Shown: positions 1-8,741, numbered from the stretch's first letter. The stretch: DNA of 40,077 bases from Streptomyces globisporus (GCF_003501885.1 NZ_QWFA01000059.1:4860-44936); one strand, 5' to 3'. Numbers and translations: made by a program. Notes: a model not told the origin generated them from the sequence alone.

Positions 1-6
1 GCGGCC

Positions 7-56
7 CAGGGCGTCAAGGTCGTTCGTACAGTGGCGCGCTCCACCTTGACGCCCTG
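7..56. repeat. 14-bp perfect inverted repeat (hairpin) at left edge
   Basis: Positions 7-20 (CAGGGCGTCAAGGT) and 43-56 (ACCTTGACGCCCTG) are exact reverse complements separated by 22 bases. There is no T-run after either arm, so it is not a textbook terminator on its own. It could be a bidirectional terminator for a gene lying left of the window, or a recombination-associated palindrome. The core GGCGTCAAGG reappears at 10281-10290 and, inverted, at 14223-14233. Confidence 0.6.
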
Positions 57-353
57 AACCACGACCGCTCCACGGTGTGTGGGTCGAAGGCGGACGGGAT
101 GGGAGCCGAGGTGAGTGGTGGGTATGGGAAGGACGGAGAGTTACACATCGTCGGTCCACAGGGCCACCGGGGACCAGATGGGGCCAGCCAGGACCTGCGG
201 GCTATAGTCTGGGCTATAGACCTGCAAACTATGTTCTCAGTGTGCAACATTCAACGGACAGAGTTTGCGCAGGTCACACAGGCTGGCTCCAAGCAAAGAA
301 GCCCAGCCTCGGTGGGCAAGACCGAGGCCGGGCTCATCGCGTGGAGTCGTTAA

Positions 354-388
354 GCGGGTCCGGCCGACTAAGTAACGGCCGGGCCCGC
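354..388. terminator. GC-rich hairpin, probable bidirectional terminator
   Basis: Arms 354-365 (GCGGGTCCGGCC) and 377-388 (GGCCGGGCCCGC) pair with one mismatch around an 11-base loop and are followed by TTTG. A second, weaker stem (GCCCAGCCTCGG/CCGAGGCCGGGC) lies just before it at 301-333. It would serve an unseen gene on the left or the small reverse gene at 439-579. Apart from these hairpins I see no gene in 1-438. A duplicated GGGCTATAG motif lies at about 198-225. Confidence 0.45.
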
Positions 389-438
389 TTTGCTGCCCGT
401 GCCACACCGTCCGGCTCACCGCCTAGCGTTTGACGCGC

Positions 439-579
439 TTACCGCGCCAGCTGCTCCACACAGCCTGCGAGTGCCGCGATCGCGGAGAGTGCTGCGATCA
501 AGATCTCGGCCTTCGTCGGGCTTCGCCTTGGTTCGCGCGGTTGCTCTTCTTGATCATCTGGCTTTCGCAGATCTGCCAT
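439..579 (-). CDS. Small putative membrane-anchored protein, 46 aa
   Basis: A short reverse-strand reading frame starts at ATG 579 with a GGAAG Shine-Dalgarno-like sequence five bases upstream and ends at TAA 439. The product has a charged first half (MADLRKPDDQEEQPREPRR) and a second half rich in Ala, Ile and Leu (KAEILIAALSAIAALAGC) that could form one membrane helix. This layout is typical of tiny actinobacterial membrane proteins. I recognise no family. Start, codon use and hydrophobicity are coherent, but the length leaves room for chance. Confidence 0.4.
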   Translation of the reverse strand: MADLRKPDDQEEQPREPRRSPTKAEILIAALSAIAALAGCVEQLAR

Positions 580-736
580 GTCGACTTCCGATCCGGTGAA
601 ACCAACCCCGCGTTAGCAGGGCCTTCGGCTCTAAGGTCCGAAGCTCAGGATGGACCGGAAGTGGACGGCAGAAGCATATCGGTCGGCACCGACAAACCAC
701 GTACACACGGAGAGCCGTACCGACGCTGGAACTCCC

Positions 737-1249
737 CTAGAGCGCCTCCTTGTTGGGCTTGGAAGCCTCACCCGACTTGTGTACTGGAGGCAAGACACTC
801 CAGGGGAAGTTGATCCATTGATCGGTCTTCTTCCACACGTACTCGCACTTCACGAGGGAGTGGGACTTCTCGTAGATGACGGCGCTGCGCACTTCGGCGA
901 CGTGGTCGACGCAGAAGTCATGGACGAGCTTGAGGGTCTTACCGGTATCGGCGACGTCATCGGCGATCAGAACCTTCTTCTCGGAGAAGTCGATCGCATT
1001 GGGGACGGGCGCCAGCATGACGGGCATTTCCAGGGTGGTCCCGACCCCGGTGTAGAACTCCACGTTGACGAGGTGGATGTTCTTGCAGTCGAGGGCGTAG
1101 GCGAGCCCGCCGGCGACGAACACGCCACCGCGAGCGATGCTCAGCACCACATCGGGCTCATAGCCATCATCGGCAACGGCCTGGGCGAGCTCGCGCACGG
1201 CACGCCCGAAGCCCTCGTAGGTAAGGTTTTCCCGCACGTCAGTAGCCAT
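737..1249 (-). CDS. Phosphoribosyltransferase (purine salvage type)
   Basis: A 170-residue type I phosphoribosyltransferase. The PRPP-binding motif VLIADDVADTGKT is near residues 93-105, and an N-terminal SIARGGVFVAG segment resembles the PPi loop of xanthine/hypoxanthine-type enzymes. Such enzymes join a nucleobase to PRPP to form a nucleotide, but the base used here cannot be read from sequence. The ATG start lies six bases after the dCTP deaminase stop on the same strand, so the two are probably cotranscribed as a nucleotide-metabolism pair. The C-terminal 20 residues (SGEASKPNKEAL) look like a disordered tail. Confidence 0.85.
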   Translation of the reverse strand: MATDVRENLTYEGFGRAVRELAQAVADDGYEPDVVLSIARGGVFVAGGLAYALDCKNIHLVNVEFYTGVGTTLEMPVMLAPVPNAIDFSEKKVLIADDVADTGKTLKLVHDFCVDHVAEVRSAVIYEKSHSLVKCEYVWKKTDQWINFPWSVLPPVHKSGEASKPNKEAL

Positions 1250-1255
1250 GGTCGA

Positions 1256-1831
1256 TCACACCTGGGTCCGATGGAAGTTCTGGAAGGACCGCGAGGCCGT
1301 CGGCCCCCGCTGCCCCTGGTACCGCGACCCGTACCGCTCGGACCCGTAAGGGAACTCAGCGGACGAGGTCAACCGGAACAGACACAGCTGCCCGATCTTC
1401 ATCCCGGGCCACAGCATTATCGGCAGCGTGGCGAGGTTCGACAGCTCCAGGGTCACGTGCCCGGAGAACCCGGGGTCGATGAACCCGGCCGTCGAGTGCG
1501 TCACCAGACCGAGCCGCCCGAGCGAACTCTTGCCCTCCAGCCGCGAGGCCAGATCGTCGGGGAGCGAGATCACCTCGTACGTGGACGCCAGCACGAACTC
1601 GCCGGGGTGCAGGATGAACGCCTCATCCCCCTCGGGCTCGACGGTCCGCGTCAGATCGGGCTGTTCCACCGCCGGATCGATGTGCGGGTACCGGTGGTTC
1701 TCGAACACCCGGAAGTAGCGGTCCAGCCGCACGTCGATGCTCGACGGCTGCACCATCGAAGGGTCGTACGGATCGATACGGACTCGCCCGGCGTCGATCT
1801 CGGCCCGGATGTCCTTGTCTGAGAGAAGCAC
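1256..1831 (-). CDS. dcd: dCTP deaminase
   Basis: A 191-residue dCTP deaminase of the trimeric dUTPase fold. It removes the amino group of dCTP to give dUTP, the feed for dUMP and then thymidylate synthesis. Family signatures include the N-terminal [12 protein letters not shown], the catalytic region [20 protein letters not shown] with its Ser, Arg and Glu context, and the C-terminal [10 protein letters not shown] tail that closes over the phosphates. Length is normal for the family. The start is GTG at 1831 (initiator Met in the product). It leads the pair with the downstream phosphoribosyltransferase. Confidence 0.95.
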   Translation of the reverse strand: MLLSDKDIRAEIDAGRVRIDPYDPSMVQPSSIDVRLDRYFRVFENHRYPHIDPAVEQPDLTRTVEPEGDEAFILHPGEFVLASTYEVISLPDDLASRLEGKSSLGRLGLVTHSTAGFIDPGFSGHVTLELSNLATLPIMLWPGMKIGQLCLFRLTSSAEFPYGSERYGSRYQGQRGPTASRSFQNFHRTQV

Positions 1832-1979
1832 GCCCCGAGGATACGCAGAACGCGCGAGCCCGCCCCAACCGGACCACCCGCGCGCCCCTGCTCCACGTCT
1901 CTGCGACTACTGCTCCACTACCACTCCGCTACCGCCGGCAACTGCTTCGCTACGACTACTGATACCGCTGCCGCTACCG

Positions 1980-2153
1980 TTACCGCTTCTCGAACGCCAC
2001 GGGAACGGCCTGCCGCAACCGGGCGCACCGGGGACACCGGATCAACCGCCCCGGCCCGATCCTGTCGGCCCCGAGCTGCTGCATCGGGAACGACGAGGTA
2101 GTGAAAACGTGCCCTTCGGCACAGCGGACGACGGTGCGCTCCATCGACTCCAT
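1980..2153 (-). CDS. Small zinc-ribbon-like protein, 57 aa
   Basis: A short reverse-strand gene encoding MESMERTVVRCAEGHVF... and ending LIRCPRCARLRQAVPVAFEKR. The pairing of a CAEGH motif with a distal CPRC motif suggests a four-ligand zinc ribbon (Cys, possibly His, then Cys-x2-Cys). Small proteins of this pattern recur in Streptomyces but I know no assigned role. The start is either ATG 2153 (AGGGA four bases upstream) or the in-frame ATG 2144. It ends at TAA 1980. The 150 bases between it and dcd are built of repeated CCGCTACCG/CCGCTGCCG units and hold no other gene. Confidence 0.65.
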   Translation of the reverse strand: MESMERTVVRCAEGHVFTTSSFPMQQLGADRIGPGRLIRCPRCARLRQAVPVAFEKR

Positions 2154-2389
2154 CAAGTCCCTTCCCCAACCACATCTGGACGAGAACGCCACATTAGGGG
2201 ATGAACAGGACGCCACTCCACGCGGCACTCCGACCACCCACGCTACGCCCCCAACTCCCGCCCATCACACCCCCGTCCATACTTCACCCCTCCCCGTGCA
2301 CACGACACGAAGGCCCCACGGCGCATCCGCCGGGGGCCTGGCATGGGGTACAGTGTGGAACGATGCAGAGCCGGTGATCGGCATGCTTC

Positions 2390-2463
2390 GCGGGTGTAGT
2401 TTAATGGTAGAACATGAGCTTCCCAAGCTCAGAGCGCGAGTTCGATTCTCGTCACCCGCTCCA
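2390..2463 (+). tRNA. tRNA-Gly (anticodon CCC)
   Basis: A full cloverleaf with encoded CCA. The acceptor arms GCGGGTG (2390-2396) and CACCCGC (2453-2459) pair, the D-arm holds TAGTTTAATGGTAGAACA, and the anticodon stem TGAGC/GCTCA presents the loop TTCCCAA, giving anticodon CCC. The T-arm is GCGAGTTCGATTCTCGT. The discriminator is T2460, followed by CCA at 2461-2463. A TACAGT -10-like hexamer at 2349-2354 is a candidate promoter. The 3' half of this gene is duplicated at 8604, 10108 and 11174, so it is the attachment site of the islands downstream. Confidence 0.95.
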
Positions 2464-2465
2464 CG
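2420..2465 (+). repeat. attL: 3' part of tRNA-Gly used as attachment site
   Basis: Bases from the anticodon loop to just past CCA (TTCCCAAGCTC through CTCCACG) recur nearly unchanged three times downstream: 42 bases exact at 8604-8645, 46 at 10108-10153 and 45 at 11174-11218. Identity starting in the anticodon loop and running to the tRNA 3' end is the classic tyrosine-integrase att core, which restores an intact tRNA after integration. Confidence 0.85.
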
Positions 2466-2470
2466 ACTGA

Positions 2471-2493
2471 GGCCCAGGTCATCGACCCGGGCC
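2471..2493 (+). terminator. tRNA-Gly terminator
   Basis: A stem of GGCCC(A)GGTC and GACC(C)GGGCC with a three-base loop, followed by TTGTTTG, begins eight bases after the tRNA CCA. Analogous but non-identical hairpins follow each downstream att copy, suggesting every element brought its own. Confidence 0.7.
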
Positions 2494-2836
2494 TTGTTTG
2501 TTGTCTCAACCTGTTCAGGGTGTCGCACACCAGATCCGGGCCAGGCAGTGTGCCCTCGTGCGACTCGGACAACACCGGCGACCCTCCGGGCAGCCCGCCT
2601 CGACCGCTTGCGTCCCCGCAGGCGCCCGCGGAGGTCCCCTCCCACCGCCTCGCCGCCCGACGCCGCCACGCCTCGCTGCGATAGCCCGGGCTCCGGGCGT
2701 CCACGGCCTCACCTCGCAACTGCCCGCTCGTCCGTGCCCGCCGACCGTGAACGATCTTGGTATCGCGGTGCAGGAATGAGATCCTGTTCGCATCTGCATT
2801 CAGTGAACGCAGCTTTGCACGGGGGGACTTCGCACT
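2494..2836. other. Intergenic leader of the RHS gene; no gene seen
   Basis: This 343-base stretch between the tRNA terminator and the RHS start has no coding sequence I can support on either strand. It is the left flank of the first island. The last 60 bases (around TGTTCGCATCTGCATTCAGTG) are less GC-rich and probably hold the RHS promoter. A G-rich run at 2821-2826 is the only Shine-Dalgarno candidate, 10 bases before the GTG start. Confidence 0.4.
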
Positions 2837-5800
2837 GTGGCTGTAACCGTGCCCGATTGGGCCGACACCATGCTTGACCTCATCGGGATCAACTGGCCGA
2901 ACGTCGACGAGGACGCATACCGGGACATGGCGGATGCCCTCCGGGAGTTCGCCGACGACGTCGAGGACGACGGTCACCTTGCCAACCAGCACGTGCAACG
3001 TCTGCTGTCCTCCGGAAGCGGCGAAGCCCTCGACGCGCTCAAGGGCCACTGGGGCAAGGTCCAGAAGAAGCACGTGAAGGACCTGGCCGGCGGAGCTCGT
3101 ACGATCGCCGGCGCCCTGGACAACGCGGCCACGGCGATCGAGGCCATGAAGTACGCGGCACTCGTCCACCTGGGCGTGCTGGCCGGCAAGGCCGGCATCT
3201 CCATGGCGCTGATACCGGTGACCGGCGGGCTCTCCATGCTCATCGGCGGGGCGGCCATCGCGGTCGCCCAGCAGGCCATCCGCCGGATCATCACGGAGTG
3301 CATGGAGGAGGTCGTCGGTTACATCGTCTCCGCCCTGACCGAGCCGGCCGTCGCCGCGCTGGAGAGCATGGCCGCAGACCTCGCCGTACAGGTCGGAGCC
3401 AACGCGCTCGGCCTCCAGGACGGCGTCGACATGAACCAGGTCGGCCAGTCGGGCAAGGAAGGGTTCAAGGAAGGGGTGGCGGGGGCCAAGGATTCGCTCC
3501 AACTCGCTTCGGCCGGTGGCTCCGGTCCCGGCCCCGCGCCCGGCAAGGGCGTGCACATCGAGCACGCGGAGCACACGCGCGCCGGTACCCAGCTGAACCT
3601 GGTCAGCGTGAACGTGCACGGCAGGACCGCGGGCAAGCTCTCCAAGGCCAGGACGCATCATGGACGAAGTCGAGGCAAGGACGACATCGCCGGCGCCCTG
3701 GACCCCGTGATCGACAAGGCCATGAAAGCGCTCGGCAAAGCCAACAAGGCCATGGGCGACCACGTCGGCAAGGCACTACCGAAGGCAGTAAAGGAGATCT
3801 CCGACAACCAGAAGAAGATCGAACTGGACATCAAGGAGATGATGTCCAAGGGCGTCAAGGTGCAGAAGGGCGACGAGAGAGACCGTTTGCGCCCCGATGC
3901 ACCCCGGAACTCCACCCGCACCAAGGCCGACGCGCTGAAGAACGCCAAGGACGAGCCGCGCCGCAACGCCATCTCGTTGGAGAAGAAGACCTGCGAGAAC
4001 GACCCGGTGGACGTCGCCACCGGCGAGATGACCCTCCCGCAGACCGATCTGGCCCTGCCCGGAGTCCTTCCCCTGGTCCTACGCCGGACCCATCTCTCCG
4101 GCTACCGCTACGGCCAGTGGTTCGGACGTAGTTGGGCTTCCACGCTGGACGAGCGGATCGAGCTGGACCCGGTCGGCGGGGGCGCGGTGTGGTCCCGGGA
4201 GGACGGTTCGCTCCTCGTCTATCCGCGGCTGCCCCTGCCCGAGGACGACGACGGGGTGCTCCCCGTGGAAGGCCCCCGGCTGCCGCTCCGGCACGGAGGC
4301 CAGGGCAACGGCGAAACCACCTATCTCGTCTCCGACCCCCGTTCAGGGCTGACGCGTTCCTTCCGCGGCGGCCCGTACAACGCGTCCTCCGCCTACTGGC
4401 TCCGGGAGATCGAGGACCGCAACCTCAACCGGATCGACTTCGCCCGCCTCGGGGACGGCAGTCCGACCGCCGTCGTCCACTCCGGGGGCTACCGGGTCGC
4501 CCTGGCCGTCGAGGACTCCCGCATGCGGGAGCTGTCCTTGCGTACACCGGACGGTCCCGTCACCGTCATGCGCTACGGATACGACCCCCTCGGCAACCTC
4601 GACGCCGTCATCAACTCGTCCGGGCTGCCCCTGAGTTTCACGTACGACCCCGACGACCGGATCACCTCGTGGACCGACCGTAACGACTCCACGTTCCGCT
4701 ATGTGTACGACGATGCCGGCCGCGTGGTCCGCACGGTCGGCCCGGACGGCTATCTGTCGTCCACGTTCGCGTACGACGTCCATCCGGACACAGGCGACCG
4801 CTTCACCCGGTACACGGACTCCCTCGGCGCGACCAAGGTCCACCAGTTCAACGACCGGCTCCAGGCTGTCGCGGAGATCGATGCGCTGGGCGGCGCCATC
4901 CACCGCAGCTTCGACCGGTACGACCGGCTGCTGTCCCGGACCGACCCCCTCGGGCGTACCACCACGTACACCTACGACGATCGCGGAAACCCGGTCCGGG
5001 TCGAACACCCCGACGGCACCATCGCCCGGGTCGAGTACAACGAGCTGAACCAGCTGGCCGCCGTCACCGGCCCCAACGGCGGGACTTCGCGGCAGGAGTA
5101 CGACGACCGGGGCAACCCGACGCTCTTCACCCGGCCTGACGGGTCCACCACCCGGCTCACCCACGGCCCGCAGGGCCAGCTCCTCGGAGTCGACGACTCC
5201 CTGGGCGCGCTGGACCGGCTGCGCTGTGACGCGGCCGGTCTGCCGCTGGCGGTGCGCGGGCCACTCGGTACGGTCACCCGCTACGTCCGGGACGCATTCG
5301 GACGCCCGGTGCGCATCACCGACCCCCAGGGCCGCACCACCGAGCTGGAGTGGACGGTCGAGGGAAAGCTCGCCCGCCGGACGGACCCCGACGGCTCGCA
5401 GCAGTCGTGGACGTACGACGGCGAGGGCAACTGCCTTGCGCACACTGACGCAGCGGGCGGGGAGACCTGCTTCGAGTACACCCACTTCGATCTGGTCTCC
5501 GCCCGCACCTCACCGGACGGCGCCCGCCAGGAGTTCACCCACGACACCGAGTTGCGCCTGACTCGGGTCACCAACCCCCAGGGTCTGACCTGGGATTACA
5601 CCTACGACGCGGCAGGCCACACGAGCGCGGAGACCGACTACGACGGCCGCACCCTCCGCTACTCCCACGACGCCTGCGGCCAACTCCTCTCCCGTGCGAA
5701 CGGACTCGGCCAGACCGTCCGCTACGAACGCGACCTCGCGGGCCGCATCACCGCCAAGGACGCCGACGGGAGCGTCACCCGCTTCACCTACGACATCCAC

Positions 5801-7675
5801 GGCCGCCTCGCCTCGGCGACGGGGCCGGACACCGACCTCTCCTTCGTCCGGGACAGCTCGGGCAGGGTCCTCCGGGAGGTGTGCGACGGCCGCGAACTGG
5901 TCAACACCTACGACGAGACCGGGCGGCGCACCCGTCGCGTCACCCCGTCCGGTGCCGTCAGCTCCTGGTCCTTCCCGGCCGGCCGCACCGCCGAGCTGAG
6001 CGCCTCCGGCCACCGGCTGGGCTTCCACTTCGACGAGACGGGTCGCGAGACCGGCCGCCGGATCGGTGACGCGCTGACCGTCGACCTCGCGTACGACCCG
6101 GCGGGGCGCCTGATCGACCAGCTCGTCCGGACGACCGGTGACCGGGTCCTCCAGCGGCGCACGTACACGTACCGCCCCGACGGTCATCTCGCCTCGGCCG
6201 AGGAGCTGACCGGAGGCCGCAAGCGGCTGGAGGTCTCCCGTGACGGCCGGGTCACCGGCGTCACGGCGGAGAACTGGTCGGAGCGGTACGCGTACGACGA
6301 GGCCGGGAACCAGACCAGTGCCTCCTGGCCCGGTGCGGGCGACGCCTCCGGGCCGCGCGAGTACGCCGGAACGCGCATCACCCGCGCGGGCCGTGTCCGG
6401 TACGAGCATGACCCCCAAGGCCGGGTGATTGTGCGCCAGAAGACCTGCCTCTCCCGCAAGCCCGAGACCTGGCGCTACGGCTGGGACGCGGAGGACCGCC
6501 TCGTCTCGGTCACCACGCCGGACGGTACGCGCTGGCGCTACCTCTACGACGCCCTGGGCCGGCGCTCGGCCAAGCAGCGCCTGGCCGAGGGCGGGGCGAC
6601 GGTGGTCGAGGAGGTGACCTTCACCTGGGACGGCGACACCCTCTGCGAACAGACCACGTCCACGACGGGCTCCCCGGATTCCGTCGCCCTCACCTGGGAC
6701 CACGACGGCGTGAAGCCGGTGACCCAGGTGGAGCGCCGGCTCGTGGACCAGGCGGAAGTCGACAGCCGCTTCTTCGCGATCATCACCGACCTCATCGGCA
6801 CGCCTCGTGAACTGGTCGACGAGCAGGGCGAGGTGGCGTGGCGCACCCGTTCCGCCCTGTGGGGGGCCACGTCGTGGAACCGCGACGCCGGCGCGTACAC
6901 CCCCCTGCGCTTCCCCGGCCAGTACTTCGACCCGGAATCGGGCCTCCACTACAACCGCCACCGCCATTACGACCCCGAGTCGGGCCGCTACCTCTCCCCC
7001 GACCCGCTCGGTCTGGCCCCAGCCCCGAACGCGGTCACCTATGTCGACGACCCGACGCGGTGGATCGACCCGCTGGGGCTGGCGCAATGCCCACATCGGG
7101 GCGGGGAGCACAAGCACAGTGTGGTGCTGGGCATCAACAAGAAGCCCGATTTCGCCTCGAACTCCCTCGCCGAGCATCTCCGCGCCAACGGTGATCCGGG
7201 AGCCCACACCTATAACGGGGACGACTATGCCGGAGTCGAGGAAAGCGGGCCGGTCTGGATGACCAACGTGATGGGGGCCATCGGGGATCGCGGTACCACT
7301 CTGTCGATCACACTCGACGGAATGCCCAACAGCAGTGGCAGGATCGGGAACTGGAGTTCACCTGAGGATATTGTAGACGCTTTCCAGAACGCGGCACGGA
7401 ATGGAGCTCCGTTCAACACCCTGCACGAGGACAACTACCCCGGCCAAGGCCACGGCACAGCATGGGAGATGAGCGAAGTAGCCTACGCAGTGCGCAATTA
7501 CGATGGGGCAGCCGCTTGGGGAGACCCGGAAGACGAACGTCCTGGGCGACCGTGGGAGGAGATATCGTGGTATACGCGAACCGAGGAGGGGGGATACAGA
7601 GAAGTCAGCGTACCCAAGCCGGACATTCCCGAGATACAACCAGACCTGTCGAACCTACCGGCACACTTGAGGTAA
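2837..7675 (+). CDS. RHS/YD-repeat polymorphic toxin with type VII-like N-terminus
   Basis: A 1,612-residue contact-dependent or secreted polymorphic toxin. Residues 1-190 are mostly alpha-helical with an IGINWPNVDEDAYRDMADAL segment and a glycine/alanine-rich hydrophobic stretch, resembling WXG100/T7SS-exported leaders. A DUF6531-like segment starts near 385 (ENDPVDVATGEM). Many YD repeats (YDxxG, RxxYDxxGR) follow from about 570 to 1340 and should form the RHS shell. The RHS core (RFPGQYFDPESGLHYNRHRHYD...YLSPDPLGLA) spans about 1357-1394 and DPLGLA near 1411 marks the toxin junction. The last ~195 residues (HSVVLGI..., HTYNGDDY, LSITLDGM, TAWEMSEV) are the toxin and resemble polymorphic toxin type 27. 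The gene starts at GTG 2837 and its stop is six bases before the candidate immunity gene. Confidence 0.9.
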   Translation: MAVTVPDWADTMLDLIGINWPNVDEDAYRDMADALREFADDVEDDGHLANQHVQRLLSSGSGEALDALKGHWGKVQKKHVKDLAGGARTIAGALDNAATAIEAMKYAALVHLGVLAGKAGISMALIPVTGGLSMLIGGAAIAVAQQAIRRIITECMEEVVGYIVSALTEPAVAALESMAADLAVQVGANALGLQDGVDMNQVGQSGKEGFKEGVAGAKDSLQLASAGGSGPGPAPGKGVHIEHAEHTRAGTQLNLVSVNVHGRTAGKLSKARTHHGRSRGKDDIAGALDPVIDKAMKALGKANKAMGDHVGKALPKAVKEISDNQKKIELDIKEMMSKGVKVQKGDERDRLRPDAPRNSTRTKADALKNAKDEPRRNAISLEKKTCENDPVDVATGEMTLPQTDLALPGVLPLVLRRTHLSGYRYGQWFGRSWASTLDERIELDPVGGGAVWSREDGSLLVYPRLPLPEDDDGVLPVEGPRLPLRHGGQGNGETTYLVSDPRSGLTRSFRGGPYNASSAYWLREIEDRNLNRIDFARLGDGSPTAVVHSGGYRVALAVEDSRMRELSLRTPDGPVTVMRYGYDPLGNLDAVINSSGLPLSFTYDPDDRITSWTDRNDSTFRYVYDDAGRVVRTVGPDGYLSSTFAYDVHPDTGDRFTRYTDSLGATKVHQFNDRLQAVAEIDALGGAIHRSFDRYDRLLSRTDPLGRTTTYTYDDRGNPVRVEHPDGTIARVEYNELNQLAAVTGPNGGTSRQEYDDRGNPTLFTRPDGSTTRLTHGPQGQLLGVDDSLGALDRLRCDAAGLPLAVRGPLGTVTRYVRDAFGRPVRITDPQGRTTELEWTVEGKLARRTDPDGSQQSWTYDGEGNCLAHTDAAGGETCFEYTHFDLVSARTSPDGARQEFTHDTELRLTRVTNPQGLTWDYTYDAAGHTSAETDYDGRTLRYSHDACGQLLSRANGLGQTVRYERDLAGRITAKDADGSVTRFTYDIHGRLASATGPDTDLSFVRDSSGRVLREVCDGRELVNTYDETGRRTRRVTPSGAVSSWSFPAGRTAELSASGHRLGFHFDETGRETGRRIGDALTVDLAYDPAGRLIDQLVRTTGDRVLQRRTYTYRPDGHLASAEELTGGRKRLEVSRDGRVTGVTAENWSERYAYDEAGNQTSASWPGAGDASGPREYAGTRITRAGRVRYEHDPQGRVIVRQKTCLSRKPETWRYGWDAEDRLVSVTTPDGTRWRYLYDALGRRSAKQRLAEGGATVVEEVTFTWDGDTLCEQTTSTTGSPDSVALTWDHDGVKPVTQVERRLVDQAEVDSRFFAIITDLIGTPRELVDEQGEVAWRTRSALWGATSWNRDAGAYTPLRFPGQYFDPESGLHYNRHRHYDPESGRYLSPDPLGLAPAPNAVTYVDDPTRWIDPLGLAQCPHRGGEHKHSVVLGINKKPDFASNSLAEHLRANGDPGAHTYNGDDYAGVEESGPVWMTNVMGAIGDRGTTLSITLDGMPNSSGRIGNWSSPEDIVDAFQNAARNGAPFNTLHEDNYPGQGHGTAWEMSEVAYAVRNYDGAAAWGDPEDERPGRPWEEISWYTRTEEGGYREVSVPKPDIPEIQPDLSNLPAHLR

Positions 7676-7681
7676 TAGATC

Positions 7682-8053
7682 ATGGCGAGCAACGAAAAAT
7701 CCCGAAGCGCGGCAGATATCGTGGCAGCAGAGTGGTCCGATATCCTGTCCTACGACAGGGACCTCATCAATCCGGCCGTTCCCCGAGCTGCTTACCAGCA
7801 CCCGTCGCTGCGCGAGCTCTGGCCCATGGTCAGCCACGGCGTCCTGTATCTGAGCCGGTGCACCCGGTGGCCCTGGACGAACGATGTCGGTACGGCCTAC
7901 CCGCTGGTCGAGGGTGGATACCGAGTGCGTCGCAAGTCCGACAAGTCCCTCCTCGGCGTCGTTGACACCGTCGAAGAGGCCTACGCATTGATCGCCGCCA
8001 GTCTTCCCGACGATTGCGGGCCTGCCGTCGACGGAACCCCTGACGATCTGTGA
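7682..8053 (+). CDS. Candidate immunity protein, DUF6193-like
   Basis: A 123-residue protein beginning six bases after the RHS toxin stop, with GAGG nine bases before its ATG. Position directly behind a polymorphic toxin makes it the expected immunity protein; that is inference from synteny. The sequence (RAAYQHPSLRELWPMVSHG, LYLSRCTRWP, GGYRV, VDTVEEAYALI, LPDDCGPAVDG) resembles the C-terminal half of DUF6193 proteins. It is clearly homologous to the gene at 29205-29576, which has no toxin beside it. Its first 20 residues instead resemble the start of the gene at 29573, which hints at recombination. Confidence 0.75.
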   Translation: MASNEKSRSAADIVAAEWSDILSYDRDLINPAVPRAAYQHPSLRELWPMVSHGVLYLSRCTRWPWTNDVGTAYPLVEGGYRVRRKSDKSLLGVVDTVEEAYALIAASLPDDCGPAVDGTPDDL

Positions 8054-8150
8054 TTACACCGTCGGGAGCAAGGATGCATCCCTATGCGCGGCTAATCTCG
8101 TGGCGGTACCGTCATCTCAGAACATGCCCGCCGAAGGCAGTGACCTGAGT

Positions 8151-8376
8151 ATGAGCGCCCGTGCGGAACTGATCACGGCCGAAGACCAGTACTTCCGGGG
8201 GATCGGCGCCGATGCCTCGCTTTCCGCACTGCATGGCCATCCGACCTCTGGCCTCTACAAGCCCCGGCGGCCCCCACATCGTGGACCTGGCCAGTGGACG
8301 CGGCTGGCTCATCTACACCTTCATGCAGCGCCACGCCGATCCTCAGATCATCGTCACCGAAGCCTTCTGGGCCTGA
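8151..8376 (+). pseudogene. Unrecognised decayed gene
   Basis: Protein-like sequence is split between two frames. One starts at ATG 8151 (MSARAELITAEDQYFRGIGADASL); the other is open from ATG 8212 to TGA 8376 and ends SGRGWLIYTFMQRHADPQIIVTEAFWA. Together they look like one small protein broken by an indel near 8220-8280. I do not recognise the family. It sits between the immunity gene and the right end of the first island, where cargo scraps are common. Confidence 0.3.
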
Positions 8377-8476
8377 CGTCTACGCCACCCGGGGCGTCAG
8401 CAGCACAGGTGCCTCCCGTTCCGATATCCGTCACCCGCTCCAGCACAGAAGCTCAGACTGACGCCCCACGGTCGAC

Positions 8477-8603
8477 GTGCCCCATCCGTGCCCAGCAGAG
8501 CGGACAACAGCGGTCAGATGCAGCACTCAGAGACAAGGGCCCATCCACCTGCCGGCTGCAAATCCCCAGCTCAGCCCCCTCCTGGCAGCCAAAGAACCGC
8601 TGA
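8477..8603 (+). repeat. Element right-end block, copy 1
   Basis: A block starting GTGCCCCATCCGTGCCCAG, continuing AGCGGACAACAGCGGTCAG and ending AACCGCTGATTCCCAAG at the att core. Copies 2 and 3 are at 9981-10107 and 11047-11173. Such blocks flank attR in Streptomyces tyrosine-integrase elements, probably as the integrase tail and arm-binding region. No integrase reading frame is attached. Confidence 0.65.
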
Positions 8604-8645
8604 TTCCCAAGCTCAGAGCGCGAGTTCGATTCTCGTCACCCGCTC
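8604..8645 (+). repeat. att copy 1 (tRNA-Gly 3' duplicate)
   Basis: 42 bases identical to tRNA positions 2420-2461, with CTTTGA after CGCTC instead of CCACGA. It marks the right boundary of the RHS island and the left boundary of the orphan-RHS island. It lacks the 5' half of the tRNA, so it cannot produce a functional tRNA. Confidence 0.85.
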
Positions 8646-8652
8646 TTTGATG

Positions 8653-8680
8653 AAGGCCCTGGTCGGAGACCAGGGCCTTT
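8653..8680 (+). terminator. Perfect hairpin after att copy 1
   Basis: AAGGCCCTGGTC (8653-8664) pairs perfectly with GACCAGGGCCTTT (8668-8680) around a GGA loop and is followed by CTTG. It occupies the position of the tRNA terminator but differs from it in sequence, so it probably arrived with the second element. Confidence 0.75.
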
Positions 8681-8741
8681 CTTGTGTTCGGGATCGGCCC
8701 GACTGTGGAGGCTATGGGGACGGCTGGAACTACGGGGTTGT

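Noticed and set aside
650..1822. Long forward open frame (390 codons) opposite dcd and the phosphoribosyltransferase
   Set aside because: It is the antisense shadow of two clearly recognisable genes, and its product is low-complexity Gly/His/Val/Leu-rich with no domain.
1832..1979. CCGCTACCG/CCGCTGCCG-rich stretch considered as a regulatory repeat array
   Set aside because: The units are irregular in length and sequence and are more simply explained as low-complexity intergenic DNA.
4600..6900. Repetitive DNA in the RHS gene considered as a tandem repeat or CRISPR-like array
   Set aside because: The repeats are YD protein motifs of variable spacing and poor DNA identity, with no constant repeat and spacer structure.
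4343..7207. Long reverse open frames (380 and 565 codons) inside the RHS gene
   Set aside because: They mirror the codon-biased YD-repeat coding strand. High GC leaves few stops on the opposite strand, and the products are Val/Gly/Arg-rich without domains.
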